A model generated the notes under the pieces. It saw only the letters and a program-made list of their open reading frames with translations, ran no database searches and was not told the origin of the DNA. Position numbers and translations under genes: made by a program. This document shows, piece after piece, positions 16,125 to 24,003 of a stretch of 45,045 nucleotides of DNA. Each line of letters begins with the position of its first letter. The stretch's first letter is position 1. The stretch comes from DAITPV01 sp050692555 (lineage in GTDB: Bacteria > Actinomycetota > UBA4738 > CALAEC01), in contig JBOGVS010000027.1 in assembly GCA_050692555.1 (NCBI GenBank), positions 1 to 45,045 of the forward strand, given 5' to 3'.

Positions 16125-16928
16125 GTGGCCACCACCGCCACCGCTCGCCCGTATCTGGTCCTGAAGCCCGAGGACCACGTGGTGCTCGGCGAGTCCGACT
16201 TCGGGATGCCGGGGCTGACGGCGGTGGAAGCCATCGGCCCGTTCGTGACCATCCAGGCCTCCGGCCCGCTGATCACCGTGCACGACTCGATCATCGATGC
16301 CGGGATGGGGATCGGTCACCACCTGCACCGCTTCAACGAGCGGCTGTTCTACATCGAGGAGGGGCAGCTCGACCACGACGACGCCCTCAACGGGATCACC
16401 GGCCACATGGACACCGGGGACGTCGGGCAGTTCACCGAGGGGCGCCGGGGCATGATGCACTCGGAGTGGAACCACGGGGACGTCGACACCCGGGCCTACA
16501 TCCTGGTCTACAGCACGGACCCCGTGCCGCCCCAGGCATCCTTCAACGTGCTGAAGGATGAGCAGGCCCCTCGGTACGACGAGGGTGCCGGGGTGCGTAC
16601 CAAGGAGTTGGTGGGCCCCCGTTCGCCGCTCCGGGTCCACGGGGACATCCGGCTGTTCACCGATTCCCGGCTGGATCTGGGATCCGTGCTGCACGTTCGG
16701 CTCGGCCCCGGCGAGGGTGGGGTCATCAGCGTCCGTGAGGGCGCGGTCCGGATCGACGACGGCGAACAGGAGCTGGTCCCCGGCGCCACGCTGGTGATCC
16801 CGGCGGCCGACGAGCCCCGGACGCTCCGCCTCATTGCCATCGGTCCCACCCGGCTGGTGCGGGTGGTCCATGGGCCGGGTCACGGCCTGGTCCGGGGCAC
16901 GCCGTTGGCGCGGCGCGGCGGCCCGTAA
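16125..16928 (+). CDS. Pirin family protein
   Basis: Predicted 267-aa bicupin of the pirin family. The four metal ligands are present: His66 and His68 in GHHLHRFNERLFYIEEG, His112 and Glu114 in MMHSEWN, spaced almost as in human pirin. Bacterial pirins include quercetin 2,3-dioxygenases and proteins of unknown activity. The gene probably starts its own leaderless transcript after a 74-bp gap from the serine hydrolase. Dioxygenase activity is possible but cannot be asserted from sequence. Confidence 0.88.
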   Translation: MATTATARPYLVLKPEDHVVLGESDFGMPGLTAVEAIGPFVTIQASGPLITVHDSIIDAGMGIGHHLHRFNERLFYIEEGQLDHDDALNGITGHMDTGDVGQFTEGRRGMMHSEWNHGDVDTRAYILVYSTDPVPPQASFNVLKDEQAPRYDEGAGVRTKELVGPRSPLRVHGDIRLFTDSRLDLGSVLHVRLGPGEGGVISVREGAVRIDDGEQELVPGATLVIPAADEPRTLRLIAIGPTRLVRVVHGPGHGLVRGTPLARRGGP

Positions 16929-16956
16929 CCTGAACCGAGACGACGGGAGGCGAGAG

Positions 16957-17334
16957 ATGACCGAAGCGCAGGGGCTGGATGTCGTCGCGCTGGCCCGGAA
17001 GAACGAGGCGTTCCGGCGAGAGATCATCACCGGCGAGCACAGTCAGCTCGTGGTGATGACCATTCCGGTGAGCGGTGAGATCGGGGAGGAGGTCCACCCC
17101 CACGTCGATCAGATCCTCCTGTTCGTCGAGGGCGACGCGGAGGCGGTCCTCGACGGTCGGCGAAGCCCCGTTGAGCCCAACGACCTGGTCTTCGTCAAGG
17201 CCGGAACCCGCCACAACTTCATCAACAAGGGGGACGCGCCGCTCCGTCTGGTCACCATCTACGCGCCTCCGGAGCACGAGCCCGGGACGGTCCATCTCAC
17301 CAAGGAGGACGCGGACGCGGCCGAAGGTGGCTAG
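16957..17334 (+). CDS. Small cupin domain protein
   Basis: Predicted 125-aa single cupin. Motif 1 is G-x5-HPHVDQILLFVEG, with Gln where many cupins have Glu, as usual for this HVDQ subgroup. Motif 2 is PNDLVFVKAGTRHNFIN, providing the last His. It is probably a metal-binding sugar-isomerase-like or sensor protein. ATG 16957 has GGGAGG 6 bp upstream, so the open frame beginning at 16834 is not used in full. It overlaps the next gene by 8 bp. Confidence 0.85.
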   Translation: MTEAQGLDVVALARKNEAFRREIITGEHSQLVVMTIPVSGEIGEEVHPHVDQILLFVEGDAEAVLDGRRSPVEPNDLVFVKAGTRHNFINKGDAPLRLVTIYAPPEHEPGTVHLTKEDADAAEGG

Positions 17335-18472
17335 CGCCCGCCGATCCACCGCGCCCCCCGTGGCCCTGACCTGGAAGCAGGTCCGCGCCGCCCGCCTGGC
17401 CCGGCACCACCTCGATCGCCGAGCACCGAAGAGCCGGCTGGTCGACGTGATGCGAGACACGTGCGGGGTCCACGCTCAGGTCCAGTCCTCGGCAGAGTTG
17501 CAGTTGTGGGCCCGGGTGAACGGCATCACTCCCGAGGACGTCCGCCGGGCGCTGTGGGAACGGCGCTCGCTGGTGCGCACCTGGGCCATGCGGGGCACGC
17601 TCCACCTGCTCACCGCCGACGATCTTCCCCTGTACGTGGCGCTCCGGCAGCACGATCGGTGGTGGAAGGGCGCCTGGCTCCGGATGATCAGGATGACGGA
17701 GAAAGAGCTGCGGCACACGGTTGGGGCGATCCGGGATTCCCTGGGCGCTCGGCCGATGACCAGGGAGCAGCTCGCGGAGAAGGTGGCGGGCAAGGTCGGC
17801 CACAAGGGCCGGGAGCGGATGATGTCGGGCTGGGGCGAGATGCTGAAGCCGGCGGCGTTCCACGGGTCCCTGTGCTCGGGCCCGCCTCGGGGCCAGGCAG
17901 TCACCTTCGTTCGGCCCGACCGGTGGCTGGGAACGTGGAAGGAGCCCGACGGCGAGGAGGCGTGGCCAGAGATCCTCAGGCGGTACCTTCGAGCCTACGG
18001 GCCTGCCAGCCGAGAGGAGTTCGCTCGGTGGTGGGGGATGCAGCCGGCCCCGGCCGGGCGGGTGATGAAGGGCTCGGCGGAGGAGCTCGCCGAGGTGGAG
18101 GTCGAGGGCTACCGGGCCTCGGCGCTCGCCCAGGACGTGCCGGGGCTCCGGAGGGCTCGTCTGCATGGTCCCGTTCGCCTCCTCCCGGCGTTCGACGTCT
18201 ACGTGGTTGGCATCCGCCCGCGGGTCTCGCTGGTGGAGCGGCGCTTCGAGAAGCTGGTGTTTCGCCAGGCCGGGTGGATCTCCCCGGTGGTGCTGGTAGA
18301 CGGTATGGCCGCGGGCGTTTGGAAGCACGAGCGGAACGGGAAGCGGATCGACGTCGCCGTCCAGCCGTTCGGGAGGCTGAGCCCGGCCCACCGGAATGGG
18401 GTCGCCGAGGAGGCGGATCGCCTGGGCCGGTTCCTGGGGGCTCCCGCCGACGTGACCTACACGCGTACCTAG
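17327..18472 (+). CDS. Winged-helix DNA-binding protein, AlkZ/YcaQ-like DNA glycosylase
   Basis: Predicted 381-aa protein of the HTH_42 (DUF1006) family that includes AlkZ and E. coli YcaQ, glycosylases that unhook interstrand crosslinks or remove bulky alkylated bases. The Q-x-Q catalytic signature is seen in VHAQVQSS (Gln51, Gln53), followed by RTWAMRGTLHLLTADD, a conserved block with the lesion-facing beta hairpin region. Tandem winged helices occupy the middle. GTG 17327 overlaps the cupin gene; GTG 17360 is an alternative start losing 11 residues. The gene converges with the oxidoreductase at 18477, leaving only 4 bp. Confidence 0.85.
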   Translation: MASARRSTAPPVALTWKQVRAARLARHHLDRRAPKSRLVDVMRDTCGVHAQVQSSAELQLWARVNGITPEDVRRALWERRSLVRTWAMRGTLHLLTADDLPLYVALRQHDRWWKGAWLRMIRMTEKELRHTVGAIRDSLGARPMTREQLAEKVAGKVGHKGRERMMSGWGEMLKPAAFHGSLCSGPPRGQAVTFVRPDRWLGTWKEPDGEEAWPEILRRYLRAYGPASREEFARWWGMQPAPAGRVMKGSAEELAEVEVEGYRASALAQDVPGLRRARLHGPVRLLPAFDVYVVGIRPRVSLVERRFEKLVFRQAGWISPVVLVDGMAAGVWKHERNGKRIDVAVQPFGRLSPAHRNGVAEEADRLGRFLGAPADVTYTRT

Positions 18473-18476
18473 ATAC

Positions 18477-19547
18477 CTATCCGGGAGCGGTGACCACGCC
18501 GCGCTGGGCGCTTTCCAGAGCGGCCTCGATGACCTCCAGCACCCCTACCGCTTCCCCCGGAGGGACAGGGGGAGCCCCACCATGCCGCAGTGCCTCACCG
18601 ACCTGTCGGTAGAACTGGGGCCATGCTCCCGGCTCGGTTTGGATGGATCGAACGTCGTCGCCGCTGGTGAACCGCCCCCACCGCTCCTCGGGCTCGCGGC
18701 CCCACCCGCCATCATCGGGCCTCGTTCCGGCCCTCAGTGCTTCCTCTTGACCGTCCAGGCCATGCTTCTCGTACGTCCCCCGCGCGCCGAGCACCCGCAT
18801 CCTGGGGCCGGGGGTCGAAGCCAGGAAGCTCATCCACAGGTGGCTTCGGACCCCTCCCTCATGGGCGAGCGCGACGAACACGTCGTCGTCGACATTTGCT
18901 CCCGGGCGTCGGCGGTCGACCTCCGCATAGACCCGTTCCGGTGGCCCGAACAGGACTACGGCCTGATCGATGAGGTGGCTGCCGAGGTCGAACAGGAGCC
19001 CGCCTGCCTCCTCACGCCCTCCTCGCTCGCGCCACCTCCCCTCCTGCACCTCGGGCCGCCACCGTTCGATGCGTGACTCGAACCTGATGATCGACCCTAG
19101 CGTGCCATCCGACACCAGTCGGCGGACCGTCAGGAAATCTCCGTCCCACCGGCGATTGTGGAACACGGTGAGGAGCAGGCCCCGTTCGCTCGCCGCCGCC
19201 AAGAGGCGCCGTCCATCCTGGGCCGTTGCCGCCATCGGCTTGTCGATCACCACCGGCAATCCGGCATCCAGCGCGGCGAGGCCCAGGGGCACATGGAAGC
19301 GGTTCGGGGTGGCCACCACCGCCAGGTCGTGCTCCGCCGCCAGCCCCCACAGGGGCTCGACACTGGGAAGGATCCGCACGCCCTCGTTTTCCTTGGTCGC
19401 CCGGGCTTGTCGTCCGGGATCGCCGGTCACCACCGATGCCAGCTTCATGCCAGGGGTGGCGGAGACCAGCGGCGCGTGGAACACCTGCCCCGCCAGCCCG
19501 TACCCGATCAGGGCCACCCGGATCGGTTCCCCCGTCTCCGAAGCCAC
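18477..19547 (-). CDS. Gfo/Idh/MocA family oxidoreductase
   Basis: Predicted 356-aa NAD(P)-dependent sugar or polyol dehydrogenase. The N-terminal Rossmann loop is GYGLAG (about 15-20), and DKPMA around residue 102 holds the catalytic-site Lys (EKP in many members). FDLGSHLIDQ is the conserved active-site helix of the C-terminal domain. It starts with GTG 2 bp after the zinc alcohol dehydrogenase stop, so both are co-transcribed. They diverge from a XylFGH-like importer, which suggests catabolism of the imported sugar or cyclitol. The substrate is unknown. Confidence 0.9.
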   Translation of the reverse strand: MASETGEPIRVALIGYGLAGQVFHAPLVSATPGMKLASVVTGDPGRQARATKENEGVRILPSVEPLWGLAAEHDLAVVATPNRFHVPLGLAALDAGLPVVIDKPMAATAQDGRRLLAAASERGLLLTVFHNRRWDGDFLTVRRLVSDGTLGSIIRFESRIERWRPEVQEGRWRERGGREEAGGLLFDLGSHLIDQAVVLFGPPERVYAEVDRRRPGANVDDDVFVALAHEGGVRSHLWMSFLASTPGPRMRVLGARGTYEKHGLDGQEEALRAGTRPDDGGWGREPEERWGRFTSGDDVRSIQTEPGAWPQFYRQVGEALRHGGAPPVPPGEAVGVLEVIEAALESAQRGVVTAPG

Positions 19548-19549
19548 GA

Positions 19550-20503
19550 CTACGGCCTCACCATGAACTTCAGCGTCGTGGGATCGGGAGCCGGGTCGAG
19601 GAGGACCTCCGGCACCTCCTCGAGGGGGATCGTATGGCTGGGCATCCGTTCGAGAGGGACCACACCGGAGCGGGCCAACTCCAGGCTCCGACGATAGTCC
19701 TCCACCGTCGAGCCGGTGCTCCCCACGAGGGCCACGTGGCGATAGTGCACGACGTTGGCATCAACGAGCGCCCCTCCCGGGGTCCCCGCAAAGACGTGAA
19801 CCCGTCCCCCGGGGCTGACGCGCTCGAGGGCCCATCGAATCGGCTCTGCCCCCGGAGCGGTCACCAGCACCGCGCCAGGAGACGTGCCCAGAGCGTCCTC
19901 GGGTTCTTCGTCCGGCCCCAGCATCGCATCGGCCCCCAGCTCCGCGGCCAGGCGACGCCGAGCCTCCGATCGCTGCATGACGGCCACGCGTGCGCCGGCC
20001 GCCTGCATCGCCCACATCCCCAGGATCCCCAGGCTGCCCGCACCGATGACCACCGCAGGCGCACCGTCGTCCACAGCCAGGGAAGAGATGGCGTGCAGAC
20101 AGCAGGCCAGCGGCTCCACCAGTGGCGCGAGGTTCACGGGGTAGCCGTCCAACGGCACGACGTGGCGCTCGGGGATGGCAACCCACTCAGCAAGGCCCCC
20201 GTCCCTGTGGATCCCGACGTCGACGTGGTCCGGGCACCGATTCTCCAATCCCTCTTTGCACCACTGGCATCGACCGCACCCCAGATTCGGGTGGATGCCC
20301 ACCGGCGTTCCGTCCGCGAGCGTCCCGGCCACCTCGTGGCCGGGAATCCTCCAAGCGTCGGTGCCCAGGGCGGCCATTCGGCGATCCGTGGCACACAGAG
20401 CGGTGGCCTCCACCCGAACCAGGACCTCGTCTGCGCCCGGGTCGGGCCTCGGGACGTCGACCACGGCGACATGGCGGGGACCGTCGATCCTGACGGCTCT
20501 CAT
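19550..20503 (-). CDS. Zinc-dependent medium-chain alcohol dehydrogenase
   Basis: Predicted 317-aa MDR dehydrogenase. Catalytic zinc ligands are Cys in ALCATD and the His-Glu of PGHEVAG. The structural zinc lobe GCGRCQWCKEGLENRC has all four cysteines, and GAGSLG is the NAD-binding loop. The protein is somewhat shorter than sorbitol or threonine dehydrogenases (about 340-350) but complete. It is the first gene of a minus-strand pair with the Gfo/Idh/MocA enzyme and divergent from the sugar importer, so polyol or sugar oxidation is the likeliest role. Confidence 0.88.
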   Translation of the reverse strand: MRAVRIDGPRHVAVVDVPRPDPGADEVLVRVEATALCATDRRMAALGTDAWRIPGHEVAGTLADGTPVGIHPNLGCGRCQWCKEGLENRCPDHVDVGIHRDGGLAEWVAIPERHVVPLDGYPVNLAPLVEPLACCLHAISSLAVDDGAPAVVIGAGSLGILGMWAMQAAGARVAVMQRSEARRRLAAELGADAMLGPDEEPEDALGTSPGAVLVTAPGAEPIRWALERVSPGGRVHVFAGTPGGALVDANVVHYRHVALVGSTGSTVEDYRRSLELARSGVVPLERMPSHTIPLEEVPEVLLDPAPDPTTLKFMVRP

Positions 20504-20657
20504 CGGCCGAGCCTGACACGGATCGCTCCCGTTGGGGTTCCCGGCTCCAACCTTTGGGCTTCCGGTACTCGATCATCGCCCCGACCGAGGGGGAGGTATC
20601 ATCCCGTGCCGAGGCCGGAGGGGGGCCTCATGGCGCCCGTGAGGGGAGGACGTGCCG
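20504..20657 (+). promoter_or_regulatory. Divergent regulatory region with a -10 box and 5' hairpin
   Basis: This 154-bp gap separates the minus-strand dehydrogenases from the importer. TATCAT at 20597-20602 (5 of 6) is a candidate -10 for the importer; no good -35 is visible. The resulting mRNA would begin near a small hairpin, GAGGCC/GGCCTC (20611-20616 with 20624-20629), followed by GGGGAGGA before the ATG. No regulator gene is adjacent. Confidence 0.35.
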
Positions 20658-21833
20658 ATGAATCGAGGTCACCGTTGGGTAACCGTGCTGGCGATGGCAG
20701 CCCTCGTGGCTTCCGCCTGCCAGGAGGGAGGAGGCGACGGCGGCGAGGGCGGCGACGGCGAGGGCAGCATCTGGGTCCTGCTTCCCGACACGGCCACGTC
20801 AGATCGCTGGGCCAAGGACGACCCCAGGTTCTTCGCGGCGGCGTTCGAGGAGGCCGGGCTCACGGAAGGTGAGGACTTCAACATCGTGAACGCCGAGGGC
20901 GACGTCCCCACCCAGCAGTCGCAGGCGGAGCAGGCCATCGCGGACGGTGCCAGCGTCATCGTGCTCACCAGCCTCGATCCCGGATCGGGCGCCACGATGA
21001 TCGAGTCGGCCCAGGATGCCGGTGTCCAGGTAGTCGAGTACGATCGGTTCAACGCCGAGGGCCCCGGCGGTTCCGCCTACGTGAGCTTCAACAACGTCGA
21101 GGTGGGCCGGAAGATGGCGGAGGCCATGGAACCGGCCATCGACGCCCTCGATGTGGATACGCCGCAGGTCGTGATGCTGAACGGCGGCGAGGAGGACAAC
21201 AACTCCTTCCAGTTCCGGGAAGGGTACGCGGAGACCGTGGAGGCCCGGGTCGACGCCGGCGACTGGGCGCTGGTTGAAGACGTGCACGTCCCCGGGTGGG
21301 ACAACGCCGAGGGTCAGGCCATCATGGAGCAGATCCTCGTGGACGCCGACAACAACGTCGATGCGGTGTTCGCCGCCAACGACGGTCTGGCGACCTCGTC
21401 CATCAACGCGCTCGAGGCCGCGGGCGTCGAGCCCGTCCCGGTGAGCGGCCAGGACGCCACCGCGGAAGGGATGCAACAGATCCTCCTGGGGAACCAGACG
21501 GTGAGCGTGTACAAGCCGATCCAGGACGAGGCCGGGGTGGCCGCCGCGGTGGCCCTGGCCCTGCGAGCCGGCGAGGACTTCGAGGCCGCGGCCACCGGGT
21601 ACCAGTCTCCGCTGGCGTCAGGGGGCTCATCGATCTCGATCGTGGGGATCGACCCCGCCACGGGCGAGGCCACCGAGTCGGCGGAGGTCGGCGTTCCCTA
21701 CGTCGCGCTCGAGCCGATCGGGGTGACCGCCGAGAACATGGCCGACACCGTGATCGCCGACGAGTTCCGGACCATCGAGGAGATCTGTGTCGGCGACGTC
21801 GCGGAGACCGACTTCTGCGCGGAGAACGCGTGA
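20658..21833 (+). CDS. Sugar ABC transporter substrate-binding lipoprotein, XylF/RbsB-like
   Basis: Predicted 391-aa type I periplasmic-binding protein of the XylF/RbsB group. A signal peptide with a hydrophobic core (VTVLAMAALVASAC) places the lipidated Cys near residue 21, followed by a Gly/Asp/Glu-rich linker. The ligand-binding blocks ADGASVIVLTSLDP, VVEYDRFN and VDAVFAANDGLA are typical of xylose-type proteins. ATG 20658 has GGGGAGGA 7 bp upstream. A hairpin after the stop probably sets a higher expression level for this gene than for the ATPase and permease. Confidence 0.88.
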   Translation: MNRGHRWVTVLAMAALVASACQEGGGDGGEGGDGEGSIWVLLPDTATSDRWAKDDPRFFAAAFEEAGLTEGEDFNIVNAEGDVPTQQSQAEQAIADGASVIVLTSLDPGSGATMIESAQDAGVQVVEYDRFNAEGPGGSAYVSFNNVEVGRKMAEAMEPAIDALDVDTPQVVMLNGGEEDNNSFQFREGYAETVEARVDAGDWALVEDVHVPGWDNAEGQAIMEQILVDADNNVDAVFAANDGLATSSINALEAAGVEPVPVSGQDATAEGMQQILLGNQTVSVYKPIQDEAGVAAAVALALRAGEDFEAAATGYQSPLASGGSSISIVGIDPATGEATESAEVGVPYVALEPIGVTAENMADTVIADEFRTIEEICVGDVAETDFCAENA

Positions 21834-21855
21834 TCCGGGATTGATCTAGGAGGTG

Positions 21856-21885
21856 GCGGGGGCGCTCCACAGAGGGCGCCCCCGC
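21856..21885 (+). terminator. Attenuating GC-rich hairpin after the binding-protein gene
   Basis: GCGGGGGCGC (21856-21865) pairs perfectly with GCGCCCCCGC (21876-21885) across a 10-nt loop. No strong U tract follows, so it is more likely an mRNA-stabilising or partial terminator element than a full stop. Such hairpins are common between binding-protein and ATPase genes. Confidence 0.65.
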
Positions 21886-21920
21886 TTGCCTGCCTCCCAA
21901 AGGAGTGGGAACTATGACTC

Positions 21921-22703
21921 ATGGCTGAGACCCCGCTCCTGGAGTGCCGGGCCGTGTCGAAGCGGTTCGGAGCGGTGCGGGCCCTCCACCACGTCGATTT
22001 CGAGGTCCGCCGCGGCGAGGTCATGGCCCTGGTCGGCGACAACGGTGCCGGAAAGAGCACGATGATCAAGGGCATCGCCGGCATCTACCCGTTCGACGAG
22101 GGCCAGGTGTGGTTCGAGGGCGAGTACGTGGACATCCATGGTCCACGGGAGGCCGCCAGGTTGGGCATCGAGATCGTCTACCAGGACCTGGCCCTGGCGG
22201 ACAACCTCGATGTGGTGGCCAACATGTTCCTCGGAAGGGAGCGGACTCGGAGCGGGTACGTGCTCGATGAGTCGGCGATGGAGCATGCTTCCCGGACGAC
22301 GTTGGAGAGCCTGTCGGTCACCACCCTCCGGTCGGTTCGGCAGGCCGTCGCGGGGCTGTCCGGCGGACAGCGGCAGTCCGTCGCCGTGGCCAAGGCGGTC
22401 ATGTGGAACTCGAAGCTGGTCATCCTGGACGAGCCCACCGCCGCGCTCGGCGTCGCTCAGACCCGTCAGGTCCTGGACCTGGTGCGCCGGCTGGCGGAGC
22501 GAGAGCTCGGCGTGGTGCTCGTCTCCCACAACCTCCATGAAGTGTTCGAGGTGGCCGACCGGATCACCGTGCTCCGGCTGGGGCAGCGGGTGGCCATGCT
22601 CGAGAGGTCGCAGACGAACCAGCAAGAGGTGGTGCACGCCATCACTGCGGGAACCCTCGAACATGTGCCGGGCATGGCCGATGCGGGAGCGACAGAAGGA
22701 TGA
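21921..22703 (+). CDS. Sugar ABC transporter ATPase, CUT2 family, single nucleotide-binding domain
   Basis: Predicted 260-aa ATPase with Walker A GDNGAGKST, signature LSGGQRQSVAVAKAV, Walker B LVILDEPTAALG and switch His in VSHNL. Classical CUT2 ATPases (RbsA, XylG) are about 500 residues with two fused domains. This is the single-domain form seen in FrcA-like systems, so it should act as a homodimer. GGAG (21902-21905) is spaced better for an out-of-frame ATG at 21914 that opens a four-codon mini-ORF ending inside this gene. Overlaps the permease gene by 4 bp. Confidence 0.9.
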   Translation: MAETPLLECRAVSKRFGAVRALHHVDFEVRRGEVMALVGDNGAGKSTMIKGIAGIYPFDEGQVWFEGEYVDIHGPREAARLGIEIVYQDLALADNLDVVANMFLGRERTRSGYVLDESAMEHASRTTLESLSVTTLRSVRQAVAGLSGGQRQSVAVAKAVMWNSKLVILDEPTAALGVAQTRQVLDLVRRLAERELGVVLVSHNLHEVFEVADRITVLRLGQRVAMLERSQTNQQEVVHAITAGTLEHVPGMADAGATEG

Positions 22704-23998
22704 CCACGGAACCGGACCAGGAGGCCAAGCTCAACTCGGAACCGTCCGCAACGACCACCGAACCACTGGCGGGCGCCGAGTCGGCGGACGTCGCGGCCCA
22801 GCCCGATACGCTGTCCGACTACCTGCGCCGCCGGTGGCAGAGCATCCGCGCCGGCGACCTCGGATCGATGCCCATCGTCATCGGCCTGGTGGTCATCTCG
22901 ATCGTCTTCGGACTCCTCGACGATACGTTCTTCGTCGAGCGCAACTTCACGAACCTGCTGCTCCAGATGGCCGCGGTGGCCACTATCGCCATCGGTATCG
23001 TGTTCGTGCTCCTGATCGGGGAGATCGACCTGTCGGTCGCCTATGTCAGCGCCGTCGGGGGCGTGTTGATGACGCTCCTGCTTCGGCCCGAGGCCTCGGC
23101 GTGGCCATGGTGGGCCGCGATGGGGGTGGCCCTGGCGATCACCTCGCTCATCGGGTTCCTCCACGCGATCGTCATCACCAAGGCTGGCGTCCCCTCGTTC
23201 GTCGTCACCCTGGCCGGCCTGCTCATCTGGCAGGGCGCCGTTCTCATCATGACGACCCAGTACTCGACCTCGGGAACGATCAGGATCCAGGACCCCGTCG
23301 TGGTGGGCATCGCCAACGACTTCCTCACGCCCATCGCGGGCTGGATCGTCGGAGGGGTGGTCGTCGCCAGCTACGCGCTCTCACTGCTCCAGACGGCCCG
23401 GTCGCGCCGGGCCGGGGGCCTGTTCGCGAAACCGGGACTGATGATCGCGCTTCAGGTCGCCGGGCTCGCCCTGGTCACCGCCGCCGCGGTGTGGTACGCG
23501 AATCGCGATCGGGGCCTTCCCAAGGTGACGGTGATCCTCCTCATCTTCCTGGTCTTCTGGACGTTCGTGGCCTCGCGACTGCGCTTCGGCCGTCACGTCT
23601 ACGCGGTCGGCGGCAACCCCGAGGCGGCCCGCCGCGCGGGGATCAACGTGGATCGGGTCAGGATCATGGTGTTCATGATCAGCGGGTTCATGGCCGGCGT
23701 GGGCGGGATCATCCTGGCATCCCGGCTCCGTTCCGTGGCCACCAACTCGGGTGGTGGCGACCTGCTCCTGAACGTCATCGCCGCCGCCGTGATCGGCGGC
23801 ACCAGCCTGTTCGGTGGGACCGGTCGGGTGGTCTCTGCGCTTCTCGGGGCTCTGGTGATCGCCTCGATCGCCAACGGCATGAACCTGCTGGGGCTGGCGT
23901 CCGGGACCAAGTTCGTGATCACCGGTCTGGTGCTCCTCGCCGCGGTACTCGTCGACGCCCTCACTAAACGCCGCCGGGCGGCTCGCGGCGCCGTCTAG
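22700..23998 (+). CDS. Sugar ABC transporter permease, XylH-like
   Basis: Predicted 432-aa inner-membrane permease with about ten or more hydrophobic segments after a 45-residue hydrophilic N-terminus. The family blocks GIVFVLLIGEIDLSVAYVSA, NPEAARRAGINVDR (ATPase-contact loop) and NVIAAAVIGGTSLFGGTG are all present; XylH proteins share this long form with an insertion in the middle. ATG 22700 overlaps the ATPase stop (ATGA). It completes the importer at 20658-23998. Xylose is the best-known ligand of this group, but the neighbouring dehydrogenases could point to another sugar or cyclitol. Confidence 0.9.
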   Translation: MTTEPDQEAKLNSEPSATTTEPLAGAESADVAAQPDTLSDYLRRRWQSIRAGDLGSMPIVIGLVVISIVFGLLDDTFFVERNFTNLLLQMAAVATIAIGIVFVLLIGEIDLSVAYVSAVGGVLMTLLLRPEASAWPWWAAMGVALAITSLIGFLHAIVITKAGVPSFVVTLAGLLIWQGAVLIMTTQYSTSGTIRIQDPVVVGIANDFLTPIAGWIVGGVVVASYALSLLQTARSRRAGGLFAKPGLMIALQVAGLALVTAAAVWYANRDRGLPKVTVILLIFLVFWTFVASRLRFGRHVYAVGGNPEAARRAGINVDRVRIMVFMISGFMAGVGGIILASRLRSVATNSGGGDLLLNVIAAAVIGGTSLFGGTGRVVSALLGALVIASIANGMNLLGLASGTKFVITGLVLLAAVLVDALTKRRRAARGAV

Positions 23999-24003
23999 TC
24001 GCC

